From: an uncultured Lachnospiraceae bacterium
GTDB lineage: Bacteria; Bacillota; Clostridia; Lachnospirales; Lachnospiraceae
DNA length: 64,000 bases
Reading direction: 5' to 3'
NCBI GenBank assembly: GCA_947178125.1
Contig: CAMWXB010000008.1
Span: 1 to 64,000, forward strand
The notes below the pieces were generated by a model. It was not told where the DNA came from and made no database searches. It worked only from the letters and a program-made list of their open reading frames with translations. Positions 18,280 to 26,260 of the stretch are shown here, one piece after another. The stretch's first letter is position 1. The number at the start of each line of letters is the position of its first letter. A program made the position numbers and the translations under genes.

Positions 18280-18627
18280 ATGAACGAGATCATTAAAGAA
18301 ATTGAGGCCGCTCAGGTAAAAGAGAAGGTCGATGAATTCAGAGTAGGTGACACGGTTAAAGTCTATGGCAAGATTAAAGAGGGAAACCGTGAGAGAATCC
18401 AGATTTTTGAAGGAACCGTATTAAAGAGACAGGGCGGAAGCAATCGTGAGACTTTTACGGTAAGAAAGATATCAAACGGTATCGGCGTTGAGAAAACATG
18501 GCCTCTCCATTCTCCGAATGTTGAGAAGATTGAAGTAGTAAGAAGAGGTAAGGTAAGACGTGCGAAATTGAACTACCTGAGAGAGCGCGTTGGTAAGAAA
18601 GCAAAAGTAAAAGAGCTGGTAAAATAA
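18280..18627 (+). CDS. rplS: 50S ribosomal protein L19
   Basis: 115-residue large-subunit protein at the 30S-50S interface. '[22 protein letters not shown]' and the C-terminal '[22 protein letters not shown]' are diagnostic. The only ribosome site, AAGGAG at 18261-18266, is 13 bases from the ATG, longer than usual; leader folding could bring it closer. A terminator follows. Confidence 0.98.
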   Translation: MNEIIKEIEAAQVKEKVDEFRVGDTVKVYGKIKEGNRERIQIFEGTVLKRQGGSNRETFTVRKISNGIGVEKTWPLHSPNVEKIEVVRRGKVRRAKLNYLRERVGKKAKVKELVK

Positions 18628-18639
18628 GAGTGAATGCGG

Positions 18640-18676
18640 ACAGTTACCTTGAAGAGATTTAAGGTAGCTGTTTTTG
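18640..18676 (+). terminator. Terminator after rplS
   Basis: ACAGTTACCTT and AAGGTAGCTGTTTTT form a stem (one G-U) with a loop of about ten bases and T-run. Confidence 0.85.
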
Positions 18677-18702
18677 CACTATCTGAGAATGCACGGTAGA
18701 AT
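18674..18702 (+). promoter_or_regulatory. Promoter for lepB-ylqF group
   Basis: TTGCAC (18674-18679), a 17-base spacer and TAGAAT (18697-18702), starting inside the T-run of the rplS terminator. Confidence 0.6.
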
Positions 18703-18732
18703 AGTTAAGGTACAGATAGAAGAGGTATTAAA

Positions 18733-19317
18733 TTGGCAAGAAGAAAAGGGCTGCATTTTTATCAGAAAGAAAAGAAAATTAATTCTTCTCTTTTGAAGGA
18801 TATTTTTGAAATGATGATTGGGACCTTTGTCGTTGTTTTTCTGGCAGTTGCGCTGACTTATTTTGTCGGCATGAGAACAAGTGTGATTGGAGATTCCATG
18901 GAGCCGGCTTTGAACAATGGTCAGGAAATTCTGATCAATCGTTTTTTGTATAAGTTATCCTCACCAAAGAGGGGGGATGTTGTTGTTTTTTTGCCGAATG
19001 GGAATCAGAATACACACTATTATGTGAAAAGGATTATTGCCCTGCCAGGGGAAACGATACAGATTATAAACGGAAAGGTTTATATAGACGGAGAGTTACT
19101 GGAAGAAGACGAACGCTATGATAAGATAATCGACCCGGGTATTGCCGGAAATGAGATAACGCTGGCGGGAAATGAATATTTTGTTCTGGGTGATAACCGG
19201 AACAGCAGTGAAGACAGCCGTTCAGGTAATATCGGTCCGATTGAAAAAAACACTATCATAGGCAAAGCATGGTTCCATCTGAAAGACAAAGAAGGAGAAA
19301 TCGGGTTTGTCGAATAG
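18733..19317 (+). CDS. lepB: Signal peptidase I (first copy)
   Basis: Membrane serine protease that removes N-terminal signal peptides outside the cytoplasmic membrane. One transmembrane helix (about 28-48) precedes the catalytic serine in 'GDSMEPALNNG'; the general-base lysine is in 'YYVKRIIALPGE'; the box 'VLGDNRNSSEDSR' is conserved. The only plausible start is TTG 18733 behind AGAGG, since the next methionine lies in the membrane segment. It is followed by ylqF and then a second paralog. Confidence 0.94.
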   Translation: MARRKGLHFYQKEKKINSSLLKDIFEMMIGTFVVVFLAVALTYFVGMRTSVIGDSMEPALNNGQEILINRFLYKLSSPKRGDVVVFLPNGNQNTHYYVKRIIALPGETIQIINGKVYIDGELLEEDERYDKIIDPGIAGNEITLAGNEYFVLGDNRNSSEDSRSGNIGPIEKNTIIGKAWFHLKDKEGEIGFVE

Positions 19318-19341
19318 GAAGAAGAAAGGAGCGTGGAGAGG

Positions 19342-20196
19342 ATGAACTATCAATGGTATCCCGGTCATATGACGAAAGCGAAACGTATGATGCAGGAAAA
19401 TATCAAATTAATTGACTTGGTGATAGAACTTGTGGATGCAAGGATTCCTTTGAGCAGCCGTAACCCGGATATCGATGAACTCGGAAAGAATAAGGCCCGA
19501 TTGATTTTGCTCAATAAAGCCGATCTGGCGGACGATGTCTGTAATAAAGAATGGATTGCTTATTTTAAGAAACGGGGCTTTCATGTGCTGGAAATCAATG
19601 CAAAGTCGGGAAGTGGAATCAAAGGTGTTCAGGGGGCGGTCAGAGAGGCCTGTCGGGAAAAGATTGAAAGGGATAGAAGAAAAGGAATCGTGAACAGACC
19701 GGTACGCGCTATCGTTGTCGGCATTCCCAATGTGGGAAAATCCACTTTTATTAATTCCATAGCGGGTAAGGCATGTACAAAGACCGGAAATAAGCCGGGC
19801 GTTACGAAGGGAAAACAGTGGATTCGTTTGAACAGAGAACTGGAACTGCTGGACACGCCGGGAATTTTGTGGCCGAGATTCGACAATCAGGAGGTTGGAA
19901 GAAATCTTGCCTTTATCGGTTCCATGAACGATGAAATTTTACAAAAGACAGAACTTACAATAGACTTGATAGGTTGTTTGATGATAAACTATAAAAAAGA
20001 ACTTGCAGCGCGTTATCAGTTTCCGGAAGAAGCGGAGACACCGCTTCAAGTCTATGAACATATTTGTGAGAGTAGAAAGTGCTATAAAAAGGGCGGGGAA
20101 ATCGATTATGAGAAAGGCGCCCTGCTTTTATTAGATGATTTCAGGAGCGGGAGAATCGGGAGGATTACATTGGAACGGCCTGAGGAAAGCGCATAA
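19342..20196 (+). CDS. ylqF: Ribosome biogenesis GTPase YlqF/RbgA
   Basis: Circularly permuted GTPase needed for late 50S assembly. The G4 motif 'LLNKADLAD' comes before G1 'GIPNVGKSTFINS' and G3 'LLDTPGILWP', the permuted order that defines the family. It begins 'MNYQWYPGHMTKAKR'. The track starts at GTG 19333; GGAGAGG before ATG 19342 and family alignment favour 19342, giving 284 residues. It lies 24 bases after lepB, as in other Firmicutes. Confidence 0.96.
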   Translation: MNYQWYPGHMTKAKRMMQENIKLIDLVIELVDARIPLSSRNPDIDELGKNKARLILLNKADLADDVCNKEWIAYFKKRGFHVLEINAKSGSGIKGVQGAVREACREKIERDRRKGIVNRPVRAIVVGIPNVGKSTFINSIAGKACTKTGNKPGVTKGKQWIRLNRELELLDTPGILWPRFDNQEVGRNLAFIGSMNDEILQKTELTIDLIGCLMINYKKELAARYQFPEEAETPLQVYEHICESRKCYKKGGEIDYEKGALLLLDDFRSGRIGRITLERPEESA

Positions 20197-20222
20197 ATTG
20201 GCGGAATTGAGGTTATCGGGTG

Positions 20223-20762
20223 ATGAAAAAGGTATTACGGGAAATATTAAGTACCAGTTTGTATCTTTTGGTGGTACTGTGTCTGGTCTATCTGGTCATT
20301 CATTTTGTCGGTCAGAGAACACAGGTGAGCGGAAGCTCCATGGAGCCTAAACTCAGTAATGAAGATAATTTGATTGTGGATAAAATTACCTATCGTTTTA
20401 AGGATCCGGAGCGTTATGATATTATTGTATTTCCCTTTCAATATGAAGACAATACATTCTATATTAAGCGTATTATAGGGCTTCCGGGAGAGACCGTCAG
20501 GATTGACAGGGATGGGAATATTTATATCAATGAGGAAATTCTGGAAGAAGGTTATGGAAAAGAAGTTATGCGGGAGCCGGGAAGGGCATATGAGCCGATC
20601 ACGCTGGGAGACGATGAGTATTTTGTTTTAGGGGATAACCGGAACAACAGTTCCGACAGCAGGGATATATCGGTCGGGAACATAAAAAGGGAAAATATTA
20701 TCGGCCGGGCTTGGCTCAGAATATGGCCGCTCGACAGATTCGGGTTTATTAAACATCGATAA
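20223..20762 (+). CDS. lepB: Signal peptidase I (second copy)
   Basis: Paralog of the gene at 18.7 kb, 179 residues, with one N-terminal transmembrane helix (about 8-28), catalytic serine in 'SGSSMEPKLSNED', lysine in 'FYIKRIIGLPGE' and box 'VLGDNRNNSSDSRD'. GTG 20220 and ATG 20223 are both in frame; I take ATG. Two signal peptidases within 2 kb suggest different substrate sets. The stop codon is followed after four bases by the 21-nt hairpin repeats. Confidence 0.93.
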   Translation: MKKVLREILSTSLYLLVVLCLVYLVIHFVGQRTQVSGSSMEPKLSNEDNLIVDKITYRFKDPERYDIIVFPFQYEDNTFYIKRIIGLPGETVRIDRDGNIYINEEILEEGYGKEVMREPGRAYEPITLGDDEYFVLGDNRNNSSDSRDISVGNIKRENIIGRAWLRIWPLDRFGFIKHR

Positions 20763-20764
20763 TA

Positions 20765-20834
20765 GGCCGAGAAAAACACTCGGCCCACCGAGAAAAACAC
20801 TCGGCCCACCGAGAAAAACACTCGGCCCACCGAG
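20765..20834 (+). repeat. Three tandem 21-nt hairpin repeats
   Basis: The unit CCGAGAAAAACACTCGGCCCA occurs three times in perfect tandem (20767-20787, 20788-20808, 20809-20829), followed by a partial fourth CCGAG. Each unit can form CCGAG-aaaaaca-CTCGG. There is no T-run. It fills the gap between lepB and rnhB. The 7-residue repeat in the reverse-strand ORF is just its translation. Confidence 0.9.
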
Positions 20835-20871
20835 AATCAGAGATTTTTGGTCTAATGAGAGGATTGGGACT

Positions 20872-21633
20872 ATGGCAGAATCGATTCGGGAAATCAGGGA
20901 GAAATTACAGGCAGCTGATCATGAAAGGCTGCCTGATTTGTTTCAGCTTTACGGGCAGGATAGCAGAAGCGGCGTCCGGCAGGAAGTGGAAAAGGCAAAA
21001 AAGCGTCTGGCCGCTTATGAAAAAGAAGTGGAACGTATTGAGAAGTTAAAGCGGTATGAGAAAGAATATGCCGCTTACGGGAGCATATGCGGCATCGACG
21101 AAGCAGGAAGAGGGCCGCTTGCAGGACCGGTCGTGGCAGGCGCCGTTATTTTGCCTCAAAATTGTGACATTTTATATATCAATGATTCTAAGAAACTATC
21201 CGAAAAAAAAAGAGAAGAGCTTTATGACATCATTATGGAAAAAGCGGAAGCGGTAGGAATCGGCTACAGTACACCGGAGCGTATCGACGAAATTAATATT
21301 TTGCAGGCGACTTACGAAGCGATGCGGGAAGCGATTTCCAAGTTGTCCGTTTCGCCGGATTTGTTATTGAATGATGCCGTTACCATACCGGAAGTATCCA
21401 TAAAGCAGGTGCCGATCATCAAAGGGGATGCCAAAAGCATTTCTATCGGTGCGGCGAGTATAATCGCAAAGGTGACGAGGGACCGGCTGATGGTACAGTA
21501 TGACAGTATTTTTCCGGAATATGGATTTGCTTCCAATAAGGGGTATGGTGCGCAGGTACATATTGAGGCTCTGAAAAAATACGGACCATGTCCGATTCAC
21601 AGAAAAACTTTTATTACACATTTTGTTTCATAA
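20872..21633 (+). CDS. rnhB: Ribonuclease HII
   Basis: Removes ribonucleotides and RNA from RNA-DNA hybrids. The catalytic motif 'GIDEAGRGPLAGPVVAGAV' lies near residue 75 and further acidic residues in 'LLNDAVTIP'. At 253 residues it has a helical N-terminal extension of about 70 residues, as in Bacillus RnhB. It ends 14 bases before ylqG; AGAGGA precedes the start. Confidence 0.97.
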   Translation: MAESIREIREKLQAADHERLPDLFQLYGQDSRSGVRQEVEKAKKRLAAYEKEVERIEKLKRYEKEYAAYGSICGIDEAGRGPLAGPVVAGAVILPQNCDILYINDSKKLSEKKREELYDIIMEKAEAVGIGYSTPERIDEINILQATYEAMREAISKLSVSPDLLLNDAVTIPEVSIKQVPIIKGDAKSISIGAASIIAKVTRDRLMVQYDSIFPEYGFASNKGYGAQVHIEALKKYGPCPIHRKTFITHFVS

Positions 21634-21647
21634 GTGGGAGGCCAGCA

Positions 21648-23450
21648 TTGAACTTAGGGAATATTTTTCAGTCGAAAAATCCGGATATCAAGCAGACGAA
21701 TTTATCGGGGACAGCCGGAACTGTTTCCGCCGGGGAAAGAAATTACCGTGCACAGAGTGAAATAAGGAATATGGTGCCGGGACAGACGATTCAGGGCGAA
21801 GTGGTCGGAAAAGAAGGCAATTCGGTGCAGATTGCGTTAGACGAAGAGACAGTCTTGACGGCCAGGCTGGAGCGGGATTTGAATATTGCGCTGGGGCAGG
21901 TCATGAGTTTTGAAGTAAAAACGAACAGTGGTTCACAGCTTTTTCTTGCGCCGCTGTATGCCAATATGGCCAATCAGGCGACGATTTTAAAAGCTTTATC
22001 GGCAGCCGGATTGCCCGAGAGCGCGAATAATATTCGGATGGTCTCGAATATGATGCAGGAGGGGATGCCCATCGACAGAGATTCGCTCGCCTATGTGAGC
22101 AGGCAGTTGATGGATTTCCCGAACGCGGATCCGGCTTCTGTCATACAGATGATTCGTCTGGGACTTCCTGTTTCGGAAATCAACATCGAGCAGTTCGAAG
22201 CATATAAAAATTATGAGCATCAGATTTTGCAAAGTGCGGAACAGATTATGGAAGAGATTCCGCAGACTTTTCAGGAGCTGCTTGCAGAAGGAAAGGATGC
22301 GGAGGCGGTTTCCTTTTATGAGCAGATCATAAAGGCTTTTATCGGCACGGAAGGCGCGGAGGGTCAGACGGAAGCTGGAACACAGGCAGGAGCGGCGGCA
22401 AACGCTGACAATGCTATGGGGGGAAGTGCCGGAGAAATTTTGGCGGAGACGTTAGCGAAAACTGCATCGGATGGCCTGGCGGAATCCGGGAACGTGCAGG
22501 ATGGTGCGGAGATTTTGAAGGGAGCGCATGCAGAGGCGGAAGGGAAAATGCAGGAAGCCTTGCTGGAAACCGGAAATCAGGAGAACGCTGTGCAGAAGGC
22601 GGACCAGGAAGCATCGACTCAGGCGGAATTGTCGCCCAAAGCATGGCAGAGGCTCGGCGAGATGTTTCAGAAACTTGGAGCGGATGAGGCTTTGTCAAAA
22701 CAGATCGGAAATGGCAGTCTTTCTCCCAAAGCAGTTCTTACACAACTTCATAATCTGCTCGCAGGGAATCCTCATACGATACGGGAGGACTTTCAGGAAG
22801 ATGTCAAAATGCTTTTTGGAAGCAGAGCCTTCCGGAACTTGCTGGAAGCAGGTATGAAAAATGACTGGCTGATCAGACCTGAGGATGTGGCGGATAAAGA
22901 AAAGGTAGAACAGCTCTATGAGAGAATCAGGGAGCAGACTGCCAGAATGGAAGAGGCTTTTCATATGGCGGGGAAAGCGGACAGCGCCGGTGCGAAGAGC
23001 GTTCAGAATCTGCAGAACAATGTGGACTTTATGAATCAGATGAACCACCTTTTTACCTATATACAGCTTCCGCTGAAAATGACGGGAAACGAGGCGCATG
23101 GAGATTTATATGTTTATACGAACAAGAAGAGTCTTGCGAAAAAAGACGGAAATGTCAGCGCGCTTCTGCATCTTGATATGGAACATCTTGGTCCGTTGGA
23201 CGTATATGTTACCATGCAGCAGAATCTGAATAAGGTCAGTACAAGTTTTACCGTCAAAGATGAAGAGGCACTCAATTTGATCGCTGAGCATATTCATGTC
23301 CTGAATGAGCGTCTGGAGAAGCGGGGGTATTCCATGAAGGCGAATTTTCAGATAAAAGAAGACGGCGCGACAAATATGATGCAGGAAATCCTTGATCAGA
23401 ATAAAAATATTTCCGTACTGAGCAAGACATCGTTTGACATGCGCGCATAG
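21648..23450 (+). CDS. YlqG/FliK-like hook-length-control family protein
   Basis: 600-residue protein in the ylqG position of Bacillus. The C-terminal 110 residues look like the FliK C-terminal (Flg_hook) domain: 'LHLDMEHLGPLDVYVTM', then 'VKDEEALNLIAEHIHVLNERLEKRGY'. The middle (about 210-330) is low-complexity, rich in Ala, Glu, Gly and Gln, like the FliK linker. No other flagellar genes are in the window except ylqH next door. The start is TTG 21648 behind GTGGGAGG; the track's earlier ATG overlaps rnhB. Its TAG stop forms the first bases of repeat B. Function outside flagella is unknown. Confidence 0.75.
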   Translation: MNLGNIFQSKNPDIKQTNLSGTAGTVSAGERNYRAQSEIRNMVPGQTIQGEVVGKEGNSVQIALDEETVLTARLERDLNIALGQVMSFEVKTNSGSQLFLAPLYANMANQATILKALSAAGLPESANNIRMVSNMMQEGMPIDRDSLAYVSRQLMDFPNADPASVIQMIRLGLPVSEINIEQFEAYKNYEHQILQSAEQIMEEIPQTFQELLAEGKDAEAVSFYEQIIKAFIGTEGAEGQTEAGTQAGAAANADNAMGGSAGEILAETLAKTASDGLAESGNVQDGAEILKGAHAEAEGKMQEALLETGNQENAVQKADQEASTQAELSPKAWQRLGEMFQKLGADEALSKQIGNGSLSPKAVLTQLHNLLAGNPHTIREDFQEDVKMLFGSRAFRNLLEAGMKNDWLIRPEDVADKEKVEQLYERIREQTARMEEAFHMAGKADSAGAKSVQNLQNNVDFMNQMNHLFTYIQLPLKMTGNEAHGDLYVYTNKKSLAKKDGNVSALLHLDMEHLGPLDVYVTMQQNLNKVSTSFTVKDEEALNLIAEHIHVLNERLEKRGYSMKANFQIKEDGATNMMQEILDQNKNISVLSKTSFDMRA

Positions 23451-23604
23451 TGTGAGAAGAACTTCTAATCGCTCGCAGCAAGTGCATGCTTAAGTTTCAC
23501 CTGAAGGTGAAACGTGAAGAAGCTCTACGATTTGCCAAAGGCAAATCTTTCTCACACTGGAGAATGCCTGAAATGCGGCATTCTCCCTGACAGACTTGTT
23601 TGTT
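23449..23604 (+). repeat. Structured repeat family 2, copy B
   Basis: P1 pairs AGTGTGAGAA (23449-23458, first AG from the ylqG TAG stop) with TTCTCACACT (23549-23558). P2 is GAACTTCT with AGAAGCTC; an extra GTTTCACC-tgaa-GGTGAAAC hairpin is inserted. P4 is TTTGCC-aaa-GGCAAA. P5 pairs GGAGAATGCC (23559-23568) with GGCATTCTCC (23577-23586). P1 differs from copy A by a compensating C-G to T-A change. Confidence 0.82.
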
Positions 23605-23696
23605 GTAAGCTTTTGCTTGTCATGGGCTTTTGGGTTTCATACAAGAATCGTTTTGCAGGGTTTTGGCGGAAAATGGGGAATGCAGGAGGGGATTGG

Positions 23697-23987
23697 ATGC
23701 AAAAAGAAAAGGAGAACAAACTGAAACAGGCGATCGCGCTGGAGTTTGACCCGTCGGATGAGGCGCCGCGCGTCATTGCTTCCGGAAGGGGGGCGCTGGC
23801 GGAAAGAATCATCGAGAAGGCAAAAGAGGCGGATGTTCCGGTGCATCGGGATGATAAGCTGGCGGATACGCTTTCCAGACTGGATATCGGAGAGATGATT
23901 CCGCCGGAACTTTATGAAGTCGTGGCGGAAATTCTTGTTTTCGTAGATTCCATGGATAAGATCAAGGCGAAACTGGGTAGAGCATAG
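23697..23987 (+). CDS. YlqH, FlhB C-terminal-domain-like protein
   Basis: 96-residue protein matching the cytoplasmic C-terminal domain of FlhB/YscU export switch proteins ('AIALEFDPSDEAPRVIASGRG', 'VPVHRDDKLADTLSRLDIGEMIP'). The self-cleaving NPTH motif of true FlhB is not present, and there is no membrane part. It is the counterpart of Bacillus ylqH and follows the FliK-like gene, so the pair may be a relic or repurposed export-switch module. AGGAGGGG before ATG 23697 sets the start; the longer track ORF runs through repeat B. Its TAG stop is in repeat C. Confidence 0.85.
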   Translation: MQKEKENKLKQAIALEFDPSDEAPRVIASGRGALAERIIEKAKEADVPVHRDDKLADTLSRLDIGEMIPPELYEVVAEILVFVDSMDKIKAKLGRA

Positions 23988-24096
23988 CGCGAAGAGAAGT
24001 TCTAAAACTTGCGCCAGAGCGCGCTTTGTGAAGAAATTCTACGATTCGCAGTGCGAACTTTCTTCGCGCGGCAGAATGTCCTGACGGCCATTCTGC
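23986..24096 (+). repeat. Structured repeat family 2, copy C
   Basis: P1 pairs GCGCGAAGA (from the G of the ylqH TAG stop, 23987) with TCTTCGCGC (24061-24069). P2 is GAAGTTCT with AGAAATTC (one mismatch). P4 is TTCGC-agt-GCGAA, a full covariation relative to copies A and B. P5 pairs GCAGAATG (24071-24078) with CATTCTGC (24089-24096). Confidence 0.78.
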
Positions 24097-24119
24097 ATAG
24101 GTAATTGAGGGTGGTCAGG

Positions 24120-24473
24120 TTGAATAGAAGAAAAATCGGCGACGCACAGGAGGAGTTGGCCTGTCAGTATCTCATGAAACAGGGCGTCCGGCTCGTGGAG
24201 CGAAATTTCCGGTGCAGGCAGGGTGAGATTGATATCATCGGGTATGAGAAGGAATATCTTATATTTTTTGAAGTAAAATACAGAAAAGATGATTCCAGAG
24301 GAAACGCGGCGGAAGCAGTCGGATTTGGGAAGCAGCGGAAGATATGCAGGGTATCCGATTATTACAGGATGATACATGGATGCCCCTCGGATACGTCGGT
24401 CCGCTTTGATGTCATTGCGATTGACGGCGGCAGGATTGAATGGATTCGAAATGCCTTTGATTATATAGGTTGA
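24120..24473 (+). CDS. YraN/UPF0102 family nuclease-like protein
   Basis: 117-residue protein with a restriction-endonuclease-like fold. Family motifs 'GDAQEELACQYL', 'GEIDIIGYEKEYLIFFEVKYRK' (acidic D, E-x-K active-site pattern) and 'VRFDVIAI' are present, so nuclease activity on unusual DNA is plausible but unproven for the family. I take TTG 24120, which lines up with the family N-terminus and follows GAGGGTGG; the track uses TTG 24105. It follows repeat C by about 23 bases. Confidence 0.9.
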   Translation: MNRRKIGDAQEELACQYLMKQGVRLVERNFRCRQGEIDIIGYEKEYLIFFEVKYRKDDSRGNAAEAVGFGKQRKICRVSDYYRMIHGCPSDTSVRFDVIAIDGGRIEWIRNAFDYIG

Positions 24474-24550
24474 AAAACAGAGGGTTTTTAACTGCGAATT
24501 TACATAGGAAGGATGCAGATATTGCAGGCTGAGAAAGCAGGAGGATAGAC

Positions 24551-25411
24551 ATGGAGAAAATTAAAAGGAAGCCGGACAGGCGGCAAATGAAACAGAACAG
24601 GCAGGGGGCTGCAGAATATCTGACATTTCCGCTTTTGGAAGAGACGGGACTCGTCAGACACCTTTTTTCGACCAGACTGGGCGGCGTGAGCGATGGTATT
24701 TTTTCGTCCATGAATCTCAGTTACACGAGGGGCGATGAAAAAGCGGCGGTAGATGAAAACTATCGAAGGATTGCGGGGATGCTCGGATGTGAACCTGAGG
24801 ATATCGTCTGTTCCGACCAGACCCATACGACCAATATCCGGGTGGTAGAGGAGAAAGACAAGGGAAAGGGAATCATTCATCAGAAGGACTATACGGATAT
24901 CGACGGATTGATCACCAATGTACCCGGTATCGTTCTCGCAACTTTTTATGCGGATTGTGTGCCGCTTTTTTTTATTGATACGGAGAAAAAGGCGGTAGGT
25001 CTGTCCCATTCGGGCTGGCGGGGGACGGTTGGAAGGATGGGACAGCGTACGATAGAGGCGATGCAGAAGGCGTACGGAACGAGGCCGGAGGATGTGGTCG
25101 CGGCAATCGGACCGTCCATTTGTCAGGACTGTTATGAAGTCAGCGAGGATGTGGCGGATGCTTTTTATCGGGAATTTCATGGACCGGGGCAGGGAGAAGC
25201 GATTCTTCTTTCGAAGGGAAACGGAAAGTATCAGCTTAACTTGTGGCGGGCGAATCAGATTGTATTGGAGGAGGCGGGAGTTTGGCCTGAAAAAATACAG
25301 GTGACGGATATCTGTACCTGTTGTAATCCGGCTTATCTTTTTTCCCACCGGGCAAGTCAGGGAAAACGTGGAAATTTAGGGGCATTTTTAGGGCTTCTTC
25401 CGGAGAATTAA
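24551..25411 (+). CDS. pgeF: Peptidoglycan editing factor PgeF (laccase-domain, YlmD)
   Basis: Multicopper-polyphenol-oxidase-fold protein; characterised relatives act as purine nucleoside phosphorylase/adenosine deaminase or prevent L-Ser misincorporation in peptidoglycan. Metal-binding motifs: 'SDQTHTTNIR', 'FYADCVPLFFID', 'SHSGWRGTVGRM' and 'CTCCNPAYLFSHRA'. Length 286, slightly longer than usual because of a basic N-terminal tail of about 20 residues. No signal peptide. It ends an apparent run from yraN; a 128-base gap follows. Confidence 0.93.
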   Translation: MEKIKRKPDRRQMKQNRQGAAEYLTFPLLEETGLVRHLFSTRLGGVSDGIFSSMNLSYTRGDEKAAVDENYRRIAGMLGCEPEDIVCSDQTHTTNIRVVEEKDKGKGIIHQKDYTDIDGLITNVPGIVLATFYADCVPLFFIDTEKKAVGLSHSGWRGTVGRMGQRTIEAMQKAYGTRPEDVVAAIGPSICQDCYEVSEDVADAFYREFHGPGQGEAILLSKGNGKYQLNLWRANQIVLEEAGVWPEKIQVTDICTCCNPAYLFSHRASQGKRGNLGAFLGLLPEN

Positions 25412-25539
25412 GAAAATATTAAATAAATTCCCACGAATTCCTTTCATTTTTTATGTTTCAATAGAGATAACCCAAAGTCAGTTGTTCAAAGGAGACGGCT
25501 GACACGACAAAAGAGAGGTAGAAAGGTACGGATATAAAG

Positions 25540-26232
25540 ATGGCGAATATTCTTGTATGTGATGACGATAAGGAAATTGTAGATGCGATAGAAATCTATC
25601 TTCTGCAGGAAGGCTATCAGATTTTCAAGGCATATGACGGCGAGCAGGCGATCAAGGTTCTGAAGCAGACGACGATCCATCTGCTCATCATGGATGTGAT
25701 GATGCCCAGACTCGACGGCATTCATGCAACTTTGAAGATAAGGGAATATTCCAGCATTCCGATCATTATTCTTTCTGCCAAATCGGAAGACAGCGACAAA
25801 ATTCTGGGGCTGAATATCGGAGCCGATGACTATGTGACGAAGCCTTTTAACCCGTTAGAACTGGTAGCAAGGGTGAAGTCCAATTTGAGGCGGTATACGA
25901 TGCTCGGCAATCTTAATACGGAAAATAATGCGCTGTTTCAGGTAGGCGGCCTCTGTATGAATGACGATACGAAGGAAGTCACTGTAGATGGTGAAAACGT
26001 CAAGCTGACACCGATTGAATATAATATTCTGCTTCTTCTCGTCAAGAACTGCGGCAGGGTCTTTTCCATCGACCAGATTTATGAAAGTATCTGGAACGAA
26101 GAGGCGATCGGTGCGGATAATACGGTGGCGGTCCATATCAGACATATCCGGGAGAAGATTGAGATCAATCCCAAAGATCCGCGTTACCTGAAAGTCGTAT
26201 GGGGAGTCGGTTATAAGATTGAGAAACAATAA
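25540..26232 (+). CDS. OmpR/VanR-family response regulator
   Basis: Receiver domain with phospho-acceptor aspartate in 'LLIMDVMMPRLDG' (about D53), acidic pocket 'VCDDDKE' and switch lysine in 'TKPFNPLEL', followed by a winged-helix DNA-binding domain ending 'VVWGVGYKIEKQ'. 230 residues. GAGAGGTAGAAAGG lies upstream. The sensor kinase gene starts 28 bases after its stop, so they form one two-component system. Confidence 0.96.
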   Translation: MANILVCDDDKEIVDAIEIYLLQEGYQIFKAYDGEQAIKVLKQTTIHLLIMDVMMPRLDGIHATLKIREYSSIPIIILSAKSEDSDKILGLNIGADDYVTKPFNPLELVARVKSNLRRYTMLGNLNTENNALFQVGGLCMNDDTKEVTVDGENVKLTPIEYNILLLLVKNCGRVFSIDQIYESIWNEEAIGADNTVAVHIRHIREKIEINPKDPRYLKVVWGVGYKIEKQ

Positions 26233-26260
26233 AAGTGAACGGACTGAAGGGAAGGATCAT

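Noticed and set aside
20552-20830. Minus-strand ORF with a GRVFFSV repeat
   Set aside because: Only the reverse translation of the 21-nt tandem hairpin repeats and of lepB.
20765-20834. Short tandem repeats as a CRISPR array
   Set aside because: Direct tandem units with no spacers and no cas genes.
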